Shown here one piece after another: positions 8,451 to 15,793 of a DNA stretch of 51,047 nt (position 1 is the stretch's first letter; each line of letters begins with the position of its first letter). Position numbers and translations under genes: made by a program. Source of the DNA: Komagataeibacter melomenusus (lineage in GTDB: Bacteria; Pseudomonadota; Alphaproteobacteria; Acetobacterales; Acetobacteraceae); the NCBI RefSeq assembly GCF_013155395.1, contig NZ_JABJWC010000022.1, positions 1 through 51,047 on the forward strand, given 5' to 3'. The notes below the pieces were generated by a model. It was not told the origin of the DNA and did no database searches. It saw only the letters and a list, made by a program, of their open reading frames with translations.

Positions 8451-9377
8451 TCACGCATGCCTTTGCTGTTCATACACGCGCAGATTCAGATCCGTGAGAT
8501 CCAGGAGAGGCGTAGGGATCTGATGGACGCGTGCCCGCCTGACCAGGTCACCAATAATCTGCTGCGCCTCCACAGGAGCGCCCTGCAGCAGATCCCGGAA
8601 CATGGAGGACGTCAGGGTGGAGTCCGTTTTCGTCAGGAGACTGACAGTGCTCTTCAGGGTGGCATCCCGCAGGGGATAACCGGCAGCAGCGGCCGTTGAC
8701 GCACATTCATGGATCACCGCCTGTGCAAAATCCTGACCTGCTGGCTGGCTGGCGACATCCCCCACGGTTCCGCGCATCAGGCAGCAGATGCTGCCCAGGG
8801 CGGCGAGCAGAACCCATTTGTCCCACATGTCCTGCAGGATGTGGGTGGAACACACGGTTTCAAATCCGGGCCCCGACAGGGTTTCCGCAATACTGCACGT
8901 CGCTGGCGTCTCACGACCGTCCCGCTCCCCCACGGAAAGCCGGGGGAGAGAACCCGCCTGGACAATGCGCCCCTGCGCATCAAGCTTGCTGACGATAAAG
9001 CACGTCCCCCCCATGACCGCGGCAGGGCCAAAGCGGTCTGCCAGACTATCAAGATGCTGCATGCCGTTGAGAAGCGGGACAATCCATGTTTGCGGTCCCA
9101 CCGCAGGCGCAAAATCGTTCATTGCACCCGTCAGGGAATAGGCTTTTACGCTGAGCAGGATGATGTCGTAGGGACCCTCAATCCCACCGGCCATCACCAT
9201 CCGGGGGGCGATGGTGACGTTGCCAACGGAACTGATCAGGCACAGGCCCTCGGTACGGAGCTGCTGCAGGCGCCTTTCGCGCACCAGAAAAGTCACGTCA
9301 TGCCCGGCGCTGGCCAGACGAGCGCCAAAATACCCACCCACGGCACCCGCGCCGACAACAAGAATTCTGGAGCCCAT
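8451..9377 (-). CDS. panE: 2-dehydropantoate 2-reductase (ketopantoate reductase)
   Basis: A 308-residue NADPH-dependent reductase. The N-terminus ILVVGAGAVGGYFGARLA is a classical Rossmann loop of the PanE/ApbA family. The central VKAYSL carries a conserved Lys, and the C-terminal domain holds SSMFRDLLQGAPVE, with the family Ser and Asp region. The reaction converts 2-dehydropantoate to pantoate in CoA synthesis, although many accessory PanE-like proteins act on other 2-oxo acids. I chose the ATG at 9377; a GTG one codon upstream is an alternative. No biosynthetic partners are nearby, so the role in pantothenate synthesis is not certain. Confidence 0.85.
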   Translation of the reverse strand: MGSRILVVGAGAVGGYFGARLASAGHDVTFLVRERRLQQLRTEGLCLISSVGNVTIAPRMVMAGGIEGPYDIILLSVKAYSLTGAMNDFAPAVGPQTWIVPLLNGMQHLDSLADRFGPAAVMGGTCFIVSKLDAQGRIVQAGSLPRLSVGERDGRETPATCSIAETLSGPGFETVCSTHILQDMWDKWVLLAALGSICCLMRGTVGDVASQPAGQDFAQAVIHECASTAAAAGYPLRDATLKSTVSLLTKTDSTLTSSMFRDLLQGAPVEAQQIIGDLVRRARVHQIPTPLLDLTDLNLRVYEQQRHA

Positions 9378-9463
9378 CACGCTGTTTCCTCTCTTTGATC
9401 CGCCCTGACGTGTTGCGGTTGAAGGCGAGTTGAAGCGCTCTGGAGGCAGGGGTCAAGACAGGC

Positions 9464-10912
9464 TCAGAATCTCGATCTTCCCGGGTGCCGGGCCTTGATG
9501 CTGGCTTCGTCGATATAGGTCTCGACGACCTGAAGGCTTTTGTGACGCGAGAAGCGCTTCAGTTCCAGGAGATCATACCCGTCCTTTGCTCCTGTGGTGA
9601 TGGCGCCGCGACGCAGGCTGTGTCCGCCAAAGTCCCCCTCAAGGTGGGTGTCGCCGCAGCGTTTGCGGATGATGTCCGTGACTGCCCGGTCCGACAGGGC
9701 GTGCGGCCCGATCCTGGGCGGGGTCCCGACGGGAGTGGCGCCCGCCCTGCGGTCCCGCGCGGACCAGATGCGCCGGAAGACCGGACCTTCCGTGATCCCG
9801 GCCTGCCGGAGCCAGGTCTCGTATGCCAGAACCGGGCAGTTCCGGGTCAGGCCCCGCGGGATGCCGATCAGAGTACCCTTGCGCTGGGGATCCCCCTTGG
9901 ACCGGCCCAGCCGGATCTGCATGCCATCCTCGTCCACCGTGATGTCGTCCACCTTCAGTGCGGCCAGCTCGGAGCGCCGGAACGCGCCGGCAAATCCGAG
10001 CAGGAGAATGGCCCGGTCCCGCGCACCGACCAGATCGTGGGGGCTGATGGCTTCGACGACCCGGACCAGCCTGTCCCAGGTGAGCGCGGTTTTCTGGCGG
10101 GGCAGGGTCTCCTTTGCCTCCCGACGGATGCCGGCAAGCGTTGCGGTCACCATCGGGTGGGCGGTGGGTACGGCAATCTGCGCCAGGTGGTGCAGGTAGC
10201 GCAGGGCGGCCCGATGCAGGTCGATGGTGCTGGTCCTGCGGCCCTGCAGCGCCATGTCGGCCAGATAGGCGGCAACGTCCTCGCTACGGGCCGGCAGGGC
10301 GGGCAGGGCATGACCGGCAGCCCAGCGACACCAGGACCGCACGGCAGCGCGATAGGTGCGCAGTGTGTTCTCAGCCTTGCTGCGATGCATATAGGCATCG
10401 GCCGCCTGACGGGCCGTAGCCAGGCGGCCATCATGTTCGGGGACGGGCTGTGCCGAGACGACGGAAAACCATTGCGCGACGGCAGCGGCCGGCTGGCCGA
10501 CGGGCGCAGGGGGCGGCGCTGCGTCTGCGGTCTCGGGACAGGGCTCTACGGGCTGGAGCGGCCGGAACCAGGCCAGGAAGCAGGGGGTGCCATCATCGAT
10601 TTCCAGCCCGACGGCCAGTTCAAACCCTGATGGGATATCGGCCACATGGTCCTGAGCCATCTGCTGGGCCGCCGACGCATACGGCACGTTCTGGGCGAGA
10701 GGGGTATCCGGGGAATAGGTACCGTCCGGCAATTCGATGCCGGCCAGAAGCAGGGGCAGGGGCGGGGTGAACCGCGCGGTCGAGAGGATTTCACGCCAGC
10801 GCGCCGGGTCCTGTGTCTCGGCCAGACGCTGCCGCGTCAGGGGGTCAACACGGTCGTGCAGCGCGGCCTGCGCGCGCCTGCTGGCGCCAAGGATCCGGAC
10901 GTCGCTCAGCAT
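9464..10912 (-). CDS. Tyrosine site-specific recombinase with a long N-terminal extension
   Basis: A 482-residue integrase. The first ~160 residues are an unrecognised, Pro-rich extension. A SAM-like DNA-binding domain follows (KAENTLRTYRAAVRSWCRWA), then the catalytic domain. That domain has Arg in FRRSEL (about 313), the HSLRR box (about 432), His in SRHKSLQ and the nucleophile Tyr in VETYI (about 466). All key residues are present, so it should be active. It diverges from the two-gene unit at 11346-13449, with a strong dyad at 11044-11079 in the gap that may be its site or an operator. The target is not known. Confidence 0.88.
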   Translation of the reverse strand: MLSDVRILGASRRAQAALHDRVDPLTRQRLAETQDPARWREILSTARFTPPLPLLLAGIELPDGTYSPDTPLAQNVPYASAAQQMAQDHVADIPSGFELAVGLEIDDGTPCFLAWFRPLQPVEPCPETADAAPPPAPVGQPAAAVAQWFSVVSAQPVPEHDGRLATARQAADAYMHRSKAENTLRTYRAAVRSWCRWAAGHALPALPARSEDVAAYLADMALQGRRTSTIDLHRAALRYLHHLAQIAVPTAHPMVTATLAGIRREAKETLPRQKTALTWDRLVRVVEAISPHDLVGARDRAILLLGFAGAFRRSELAALKVDDITVDEDGMQIRLGRSKGDPQRKGTLIGIPRGLTRNCPVLAYETWLRQAGITEGPVFRRIWSARDRRAGATPVGTPPRIGPHALSDRAVTDIIRKRCGDTHLEGDFGGHSLRRGAITTGAKDGYDLLELKRFSRHKSLQVVETYIDEASIKARHPGRSRF

Positions 10913-11043
10913 GGCAGGGTTGCCTGCGCATATGACCCCTGGCCATCACCTGGACAGAGGGGAAGGGGCACACGGACAGGCTTGGCGAAAAGGCTCGGAA
11001 ACAGGCGCATTTCGGAATTTTAGCAGGCATTTTGGAATTTTTC

Positions 11044-11079
11044 ATCTACTTCCGACAAGATAACTTATCGGAAGTAGAT
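11044..11079. repeat. 36-bp inverted repeat between divergent recombinase genes
   Basis: Two 12-bp arms (ATCTACTTCCGA, 11044-11055, and its exact complement at 11068-11079) extend to 16-bp arms with a single mismatch around a 4-base centre, ATAA. The size and shape resemble the core sites of tyrosine recombinases (dif or TnpI-type). It could also be an operator. Just upstream, GGAATTTT occurs twice 20 bases apart (11014 and 11034). The rest of 10913-11345 has no gene. Confidence 0.7.
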
Positions 11080-11345
11080 TTTTGATCGGTCGGATTTTGA
11101 CTGGCAGGGAGAGGAGGGAGCAGAAAGTCCGGGAAACCCCGCCTTTCAGGATCAATCGGGCGCTTTTCCGTTCTCCAAAACCCGTTAACATGATACGACG
11201 TATTATATGAAGCACAAACGCCTTAATATGGTCAGGGTCAGGCAGCGCGGTTTTCCGCTGAGGGTGGGCAGGCTGTCCGCTTTCGCCGTCCGTCCGACGT
11301 CGGCCTGCAGCGAGTTTAGGGCGGAAAACCGGGGATCCGACCAGA

Positions 11346-12683
11346 ATGGCTGAGATCGGTCGACCGCTGCAGGCGGCGCGGCCCCCGACCGGCCTGTCGC
11401 CGGCCACGGCACGGGCCTATGCGGCCTCCTGGCGCGCCTTTGTCAGGACCCAACCAGCCGATAGCGGCTTTCCGGTCGGCCCTGTGGCGGTGGCAGCGTG
11501 GCTGGAGGCCCGGGCGAAGGCGGGACGGCCGCGGCAGAGCCTGGTGGTGGATCGCGCGGCGCTGACGGCGTGGTGTGCCGCCAATGGCGAGGGGCTTGAT
11601 GTCGCCCTGCCCGCTACGCGGGTGCGCCGGACCGGGGCCGGGGTCGATGTGGCTTCGCTGCTGGCCGCCGCGCGACGCTGCGGCCCCGACCTGTCCGGCC
11701 TGCGCGACCGGGCTTTGCTGCTGCTGGCGGCCACGCTGGACATCGGCGCTGAAGCGCTGGCCCGGCTGACGGTGGAAGACATCAGCGACACGACAGACGG
11801 CATGACCGTCGCCCTGCTGCGGCCCCGGTCCGGGCACCACCAGCTGCGCCGGTTGCGGCGGCGCCGGGATCCGGCCGTCTGTCCGGTGCGGTCCTGGGCC
11901 GCCTGGCGCGCCGCGGCGCAGTTGCGCTGGGGGGCAGCGTTCCGGGGGATCGATGCGCATGGCACGATCGGGGATCCATTGTCGGTGCCGGGGATCCGGT
12001 TCGTGCTGGACCGGACACTGGGACGTCCGGACCGCCCGGCCCACCGGGTACCCCGGACAAAATCCGGGTCCCCGCCAGAGTCCTCAGTTGGGACAGCGGC
12101 GCGCCGACGCACGACGCGGCCCGCCCCGGATTGGATCTGGACGACGTTGACGGTGAGCGGTCCGGTGGGTGCCGTGGCCCGGTTCCGGGCGGCGGCCCAG
12201 GGCCCGGGGATCATTCCCTGGCAGGTGGATTTTGATTACGAACAGGCCCGCCTGCTGGCGCCGATGGCGGGAAAGGGGGCGCAGGCGGTGACGCTGGCCC
12301 GGCTGCTGCGGCAGGCGTCCGAGCGCCTGCATCGGGTTGCCCTGCAGCATCAGGCGGCAGGCACCCCTGCCTGTGCCTTTGACCTGCACCGACTGGTACC
12401 GGTTCCCGGTCCCATTCTTGAAGCCGGGGCGGACTCCCGTGCGGCGGCAGCCTGGCTGCAGGCGCAGTGGGGCACGCTGCTACCGTTGCGCCGGGTGGAG
12501 GTCGAAGCCCCGCTCGACCAGCGCGCGCGCCGCAGTGCCCGGCTGGTCTACCACTTCTGGTCGGCGGAATGGACGCCGTGGCAGGCGCTGGAGCAGATAC
12601 GGACAGATTGGCCAGAGCTGATGTTCGACATTCGGCCGCATTACGCACGCGCTGATGACAGGAAGACCGCCAATGTCGCCTGA
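11346..12683 (+). CDS. Integrase-like protein lacking the catalytic arginine
   Basis: A 445-residue protein. Residues 15-90 resemble the core-binding domain of tyrosine recombinases (ATARAYAASWRAFV). Residues 110-145 resemble the start of the catalytic domain (LRDRALLLLAATLDI followed by GAEALARLTVEDI). Compared with the adjacent integrase, the FRRSEL arginine is replaced, and I find no HxxR box or Tyr nucleophile. The C-terminal third is different, with RRSARLVYHFWSAEW and DWPELMFDIRPHY, and I do not recognise it. The end overlaps the kleisin-like gene by 11 bases, so the two proteins are translationally coupled. I infer a DNA-binding, non-catalytic role. Confidence 0.65.
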   Translation: MAEIGRPLQAARPPTGLSPATARAYAASWRAFVRTQPADSGFPVGPVAVAAWLEARAKAGRPRQSLVVDRAALTAWCAANGEGLDVALPATRVRRTGAGVDVASLLAAARRCGPDLSGLRDRALLLLAATLDIGAEALARLTVEDISDTTDGMTVALLRPRSGHHQLRRLRRRRDPAVCPVRSWAAWRAAAQLRWGAAFRGIDAHGTIGDPLSVPGIRFVLDRTLGRPDRPAHRVPRTKSGSPPESSVGTAARRRTTRPAPDWIWTTLTVSGPVGAVARFRAAAQGPGIIPWQVDFDYEQARLLAPMAGKGAQAVTLARLLRQASERLHRVALQHQAAGTPACAFDLHRLVPVPGPILEAGADSRAAAAWLQAQWGTLLPLRRVEVEAPLDQRARRSARLVYHFWSAEWTPWQALEQIRTDWPELMFDIRPHYARADDRKTANVA

Positions 12684-13449
12684 CGAGGACGAAGACTGGG
12701 GCGATCCGCCGCGCCGGCGGCCGCGCCCGGCGGTGCCCGAGTTCCATGTCGAGGGGTTTGACGGCCCGCTGGACCTGCTGCTGGATCTGGCAGAACGGCA
12801 GCGTCTGGATCTGGGCGTCCTGTCCATCGCGGACCTGGCGGCCCAGTTTGTCGCTGAGGCGGAGCGGTTGGCCCGCACGACGCCGCTCATGCAGCGCGCG
12901 GACTGGGTGATCTGGATCGCCCGGCTGGTGTTCCTGCGCTCGCGGCTGCTGTTTGCCAAGCAGGCGGAAAAACAGCTTGCCGAAAAAGAGGCGCGCCGGA
13001 CGGTCGGCCAGATCGAGGGGATGCTGGAGATGCGCGCAGCGGCAGACTGGCTGGAAGCGAAGCCACAGCTTGGGGTGTCGGTTTTTGCGCGGGGCAGGGG
13101 CGCCGTGAAGAGCGGCGTTTTGGGAAGGCAGGGGACGTATTTCAGTCTAATGGAAGCCTGTCTCGGTACGCTGGAGCACGAATTGGCACGGGTCGAGACA
13201 TCCGTCCCGATCTATCGGATCGATGTGCCCTCCTACTGGCGTGTGAGCGATGCATTGGCCTTTATCCGAGCGAAAATGAGAAACGGAACTTTCCGGAACA
13301 TATGGGGCTGTGTTCCCGCGATGGCGTCTACCGAGCCTGAGGGAACGATTGGTCGTCGAACGGCTGTGGCTGCGACATTTGTGGCTGGGCTGGAATTGGT
13401 GCGGGCGGGAGATGCGTCAATCGATATGATTAAATTTCCCGTGGCGTGA
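12673..13449 (+). CDS. ScpA-type kleisin (segregation and condensation protein A paralogue)
   Basis: A 258-residue protein. Its N-terminal EGFDGPLDLLLDLAERQRLD, then LSIADLAAQF, is the SMC-binding region of ScpA. The middle WIARLVFLRSRLLF continues the helical bundle, and the C-terminal RRTAVAATFVAGLELV fits the kleisin winged helix. ScpA bridges SMC heads and ScpB in chromosome condensation. No smc or scpB gene is nearby, so it would have to use the host complex or act alone. I chose the ATG at 12673; the frame is open to an ATG at 12655. It overlaps the integrase-like gene. A kleisin paired with recombinases on mobile DNA is unusual. Confidence 0.78.
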   Translation: MSPDEDEDWGDPPRRRPRPAVPEFHVEGFDGPLDLLLDLAERQRLDLGVLSIADLAAQFVAEAERLARTTPLMQRADWVIWIARLVFLRSRLLFAKQAEKQLAEKEARRTVGQIEGMLEMRAAADWLEAKPQLGVSVFARGRGAVKSGVLGRQGTYFSLMEACLGTLEHELARVETSVPIYRIDVPSYWRVSDALAFIRAKMRNGTFRNIWGCVPAMASTEPEGTIGRRTAVAATFVAGLELVRAGDASIDMIKFPVA

Positions 13450-13525
13450 TGTATAGCGGTTGCAGACTCTCAGGAATGGTCAGGATCTCGCCATTAGATC
13501 CGCTTTCGCATGCGAAGGAATGGGA

Positions 13526-15346
13526 CTACACGACTGAGTTTATGCTACACTGCGTATTGCTCATGAGAAACCGCGTCTGTCTAATGAAGTATCCCTCAAT
13601 ATCCTGCGTGGGATTACCGATGAGTCCCGTGCGAGAGAGATGCGACGATACTCGCGCCGGTACGGGCTTTCTGGCACATAACCCGAAGGCCGTAGGTTCA
13701 AATCCTGCCCCCGCAACCATCTCAAATTGCGATAAGAACGCATCACGAACCCCAGTCCGGAAACGGGCTGGGGTTTTCGTTTGTCCGCCCGACGCCATCG
13801 TCAGGATGCCGGCAAGATCGCCCCGGACATCGATCTGGAGGCCCTTGTCGGACGGCGTGAGGATGATCGCCTCGATCAGCGAGCGGATCACCTCGGCCGC
13901 CTCCTGGCGCTTCTCGTCCAGCTCGGAATGCAGCATGTCGTGCAGGCGTGCGAGTTGCCGGTGGTAGAACTCCGCCATCTGGGGATGGAGCAGGGGCGGG
14001 GGTGCTTCGGCAGTCGCAAGGAACTCCTTGAGTTCTGTCTTGCGGGCTTCGAGTTTCGATCCGCGTTCCTTGACCGTCTCGATCGAGATCGCTTCCGAAA
14101 GGTAGAGGTCCATCAGGCGCTGGATGTCGCGCTCGACCCGCTTCAGTTCTGATTCCGCTGCGCCGATGTCGGCCGATGCCTCCATGCGCAGTCGGTTCAT
14201 CTCGGTGGTGAAGGCCGAGCAGAATTCGGCGAACAGGTCCGGGTCCATGAGGTGGTGACGCAGGGCGTCGAGCACGCGCCGCTCCAGTTCCTCGCGGCGC
14301 ATATTGGTCCGGTTGTCGCAGGTGCCCTTGTTGCGGGCGGTCGAGCAGCCGAGCAAGGTGCCGGAGATCATCGAATAGCCGCCGCCGCAGCAGCCGCATT
14401 TGCTCAGGCCGGAGAACAGATAGCGGGGACGGCGCTTCTCGCGGAAATGGTCAGGCGAGGATGTGTCGTGGCTGGCGCTGACGCTGGCCTGCCGCGCCTT
14501 GACGGCATCCCACAGATCCTGATCGACGATCCGCAGGTCCGGCACCTCCTGGATCACCCACTCGGCTTCCGGATTGGGGCGGGCCTGGCGCTTGCCGGTG
14601 TCGGGATCCTTGATGAAACGCTGGCGGTTCCAGACCAGCCTGCCCACGTACATCTCGTTGTTGAGGATCCCGGTGCCGCGTAGCCGGTTGCCATTGATGG
14701 TCGAGAAGCCCCAGGCCCCGCTGCCCGGTGCGGAGATGCCTTCGTCGTTGAGACGGAAGGCGATGGCGCGCGGTCCCAGCCCGGCTGCGAAGTCGCGAAA
14801 GATGCGACGGACCACCTCGGCTTCCTGCGAGTTGATGGTGCGGTCGCCCCGGATCGGCTCCCCATTGGCGTCGAGTTTGCGTACCACGTCATAGCCGTAG
14901 GCATTGCCGCCGCCGGACTTGCCCAGCTCGACCCGGCCGCGCAGGCCGCGATGGGTCTTCTCCGCCAGGTCTTTCAGGAACAGGGCGTTCATCGTGCCCT
15001 TGAGGCCGACATGGAGGTGGGAGACTTCGCCCTCGGAGAGGGTGACGATCCGCACGCCAGCATAGTTCATGCGTTTGAAGACGCCGGCGATGTCCTCCTG
15101 GTCGCGGGAAAGGCGGTCCATCGCCTCGGCCAGCACGATCTGGAACCGTCCGCGCTGTGCATCCGCGATCAGCGCCTGGATGCCGGGCCGCATTAAAGAC
15201 GCGCCCGAGACGGCGTGGTCGGTATATTCCTCGACAATGGTCCAGCCCTGTTTTTCCGCGTAGGTACGGCAGACGCGGAGCTGGTCAGCGATCGAGGCGT
15301 CGCGCTGGTTGTCGGACGAATAGCGGGCGTAGAGCGCGACCTTCAT
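13526..15346 (-). CDS. Large serine recombinase
   Basis: A 606-residue recombinase starting at the ATG at 15346 (KVALYARYSSDNQRDASIADQ). The catalytic Ser is in the YARYSSD loop. The resolvase domain spans about 1-145, the Recombinase domain follows (GNAYGYDVVRKL, GILNNEMYVGRLVWNR), then a zinc ribbon with CGCCGG near residue 320 and a long coiled coil near 390-460. The last 60-odd residues (VAGAGFEPTAFGL and onward) are read from a tRNA-fMet 3' fragment on the other strand. This common artefact or scar places the attachment site at the gene end. It probably integrates an element at tRNA-fMet. Confidence 0.88.
   Translation of the reverse strand: MKVALYARYSSDNQRDASIADQLRVCRTYAEKQGWTIVEEYTDHAVSGASLMRPGIQALIADAQRGRFQIVLAEAMDRLSRDQEDIAGVFKRMNYAGVRIVTLSEGEVSHLHVGLKGTMNALFLKDLAEKTHRGLRGRVELGKSGGGNAYGYDVVRKLDANGEPIRGDRTINSQEAEVVRRIFRDFAAGLGPRAIAFRLNDEGISAPGSGAWGFSTINGNRLRGTGILNNEMYVGRLVWNRQRFIKDPDTGKRQARPNPEAEWVIQEVPDLRIVDQDLWDAVKARQASVSASHDTSSPDHFREKRRPRYLFSGLSKCGCCGGGYSMISGTLLGCSTARNKGTCDNRTNMRREELERRVLDALRHHLMDPDLFAEFCSAFTTEMNRLRMEASADIGAAESELKRVERDIQRLMDLYLSEAISIETVKERGSKLEARKTELKEFLATAEAPPPLLHPQMAEFYHRQLARLHDMLHSELDEKRQEAAEVIRSLIEAIILTPSDKGLQIDVRGDLAGILTMASGGQTKTPARFRTGVRDAFLSQFEMVAGAGFEPTAFGLCARKPVPARVSSHLSRTGLIGNPTQDIEGYFIRQTRFLMSNTQCSINSVV
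13677..13719 (+). other. tRNA-fMet 3' fragment, likely attachment-site core
   Basis: From the CAT anticodon at 13677 through the T-arm (GGTTCAAATCC) to CCA at 13717-13719, the plus strand matches the 3' half of a bacterial initiator tRNA. The 5' half does not fold: neither the acceptor stem nor the anticodon stem pairs upstream. It is therefore a tRNA-derived att fragment and not a working tRNA. It lies within the 3' end of the serine recombinase gene. Confidence 0.75.
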
Positions 15347-15359
15347 GGCGGGGTATCCC

Positions 15360-15548
15360 TTACGGTCCGGAGCGGCGGCGCTGCTCCTGTTGCTGAGATC
15401 GGAACCAGTCCCGTGCCGCGCGACGGGCCATGAGGCGGACGAGCGCCACGAGACGCGGGTCGGGAGCATCGGGGCGCAGGACAAGCCGCAATTCGGGCTC
15501 GGGTGGTCGATACGCCGGGGCAATGGACTGGCTGGGTCTGTCGGTCAT
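15360..15548 (-). CDS. Small conserved-looking protein upstream of the serine recombinase
   Basis: A 62-residue reading frame starting at the ATG at 15548 (MTDRPSQSIAP) and ending 13 bases before the recombinase start, so the two are co-transcribed. It is basic and helical at the C-terminus (RLVALVRLMARRAARDWFR) with a Gln/Arg-rich tail. Similar short proteins often precede large serine recombinases in alphaproteobacteria; I recall no known function. It may assist recombination, but that is guesswork. Confidence 0.6.
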   Translation of the reverse strand: MTDRPSQSIAPAYRPPEPELRLVLRPDAPDPRLVALVRLMARRAARDWFRSQQQEQRRRSGP

Positions 15549-15751
15549 CGTTGCTCTCTTCCGACCGCATGGCAAGGAAAACAGATGCACGATCCGGACA
15601 GATGACTGTTATTTCAAAGGAAATCCGCATTGTGGAAGGTCGCGCCTGCGCGTGCTCCAGAGTGCGGAATCGTAGTTATGGGTAGTCCCGGATAGAGGCG
15701 CGTCGTACAAATACTGGCTTACGGCGGCGTGACGGAAGGGGAGGGCGAATC

Positions 15752-15793
15752 ATGAACGATACGGAAGTGCCGATCCTCCGGCAGGCCGGATGA
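15752..15793 (+). CDS. 13-codon leader reading frame before the RecD-like gene
   Basis: A strong ribosome-binding sequence (AAGGGGAGGG) precedes an ATG at 15752. The 13-residue frame (MNDTEVPILRQAG) ends by overlapping the start of the RecD-like gene as ATGA. It could be a translational-coupling leader or the stump of a deleted gene. The SD is far better placed for this ATG than for the helicase start. Confidence 0.4.
   Translation: MNDTEVPILRQAG

Noticed and set aside
8247-8699. 150-codon plus-strand frame after the old yellow enzyme
   Set aside because: Most of it is antisense to panE and the remainder shows no motif or ribosome site.
11044-11079. Rho-independent terminator
   Set aside because: The hairpin is followed by T residues but lies between two divergent gene starts, where no transcript needs to end. 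A recombination site or operator fits better.
13643-13719. Complete tRNA-fMet
   Set aside because: The acceptor and anticodon stems do not pair upstream of the anticodon; only the 3' part matches.
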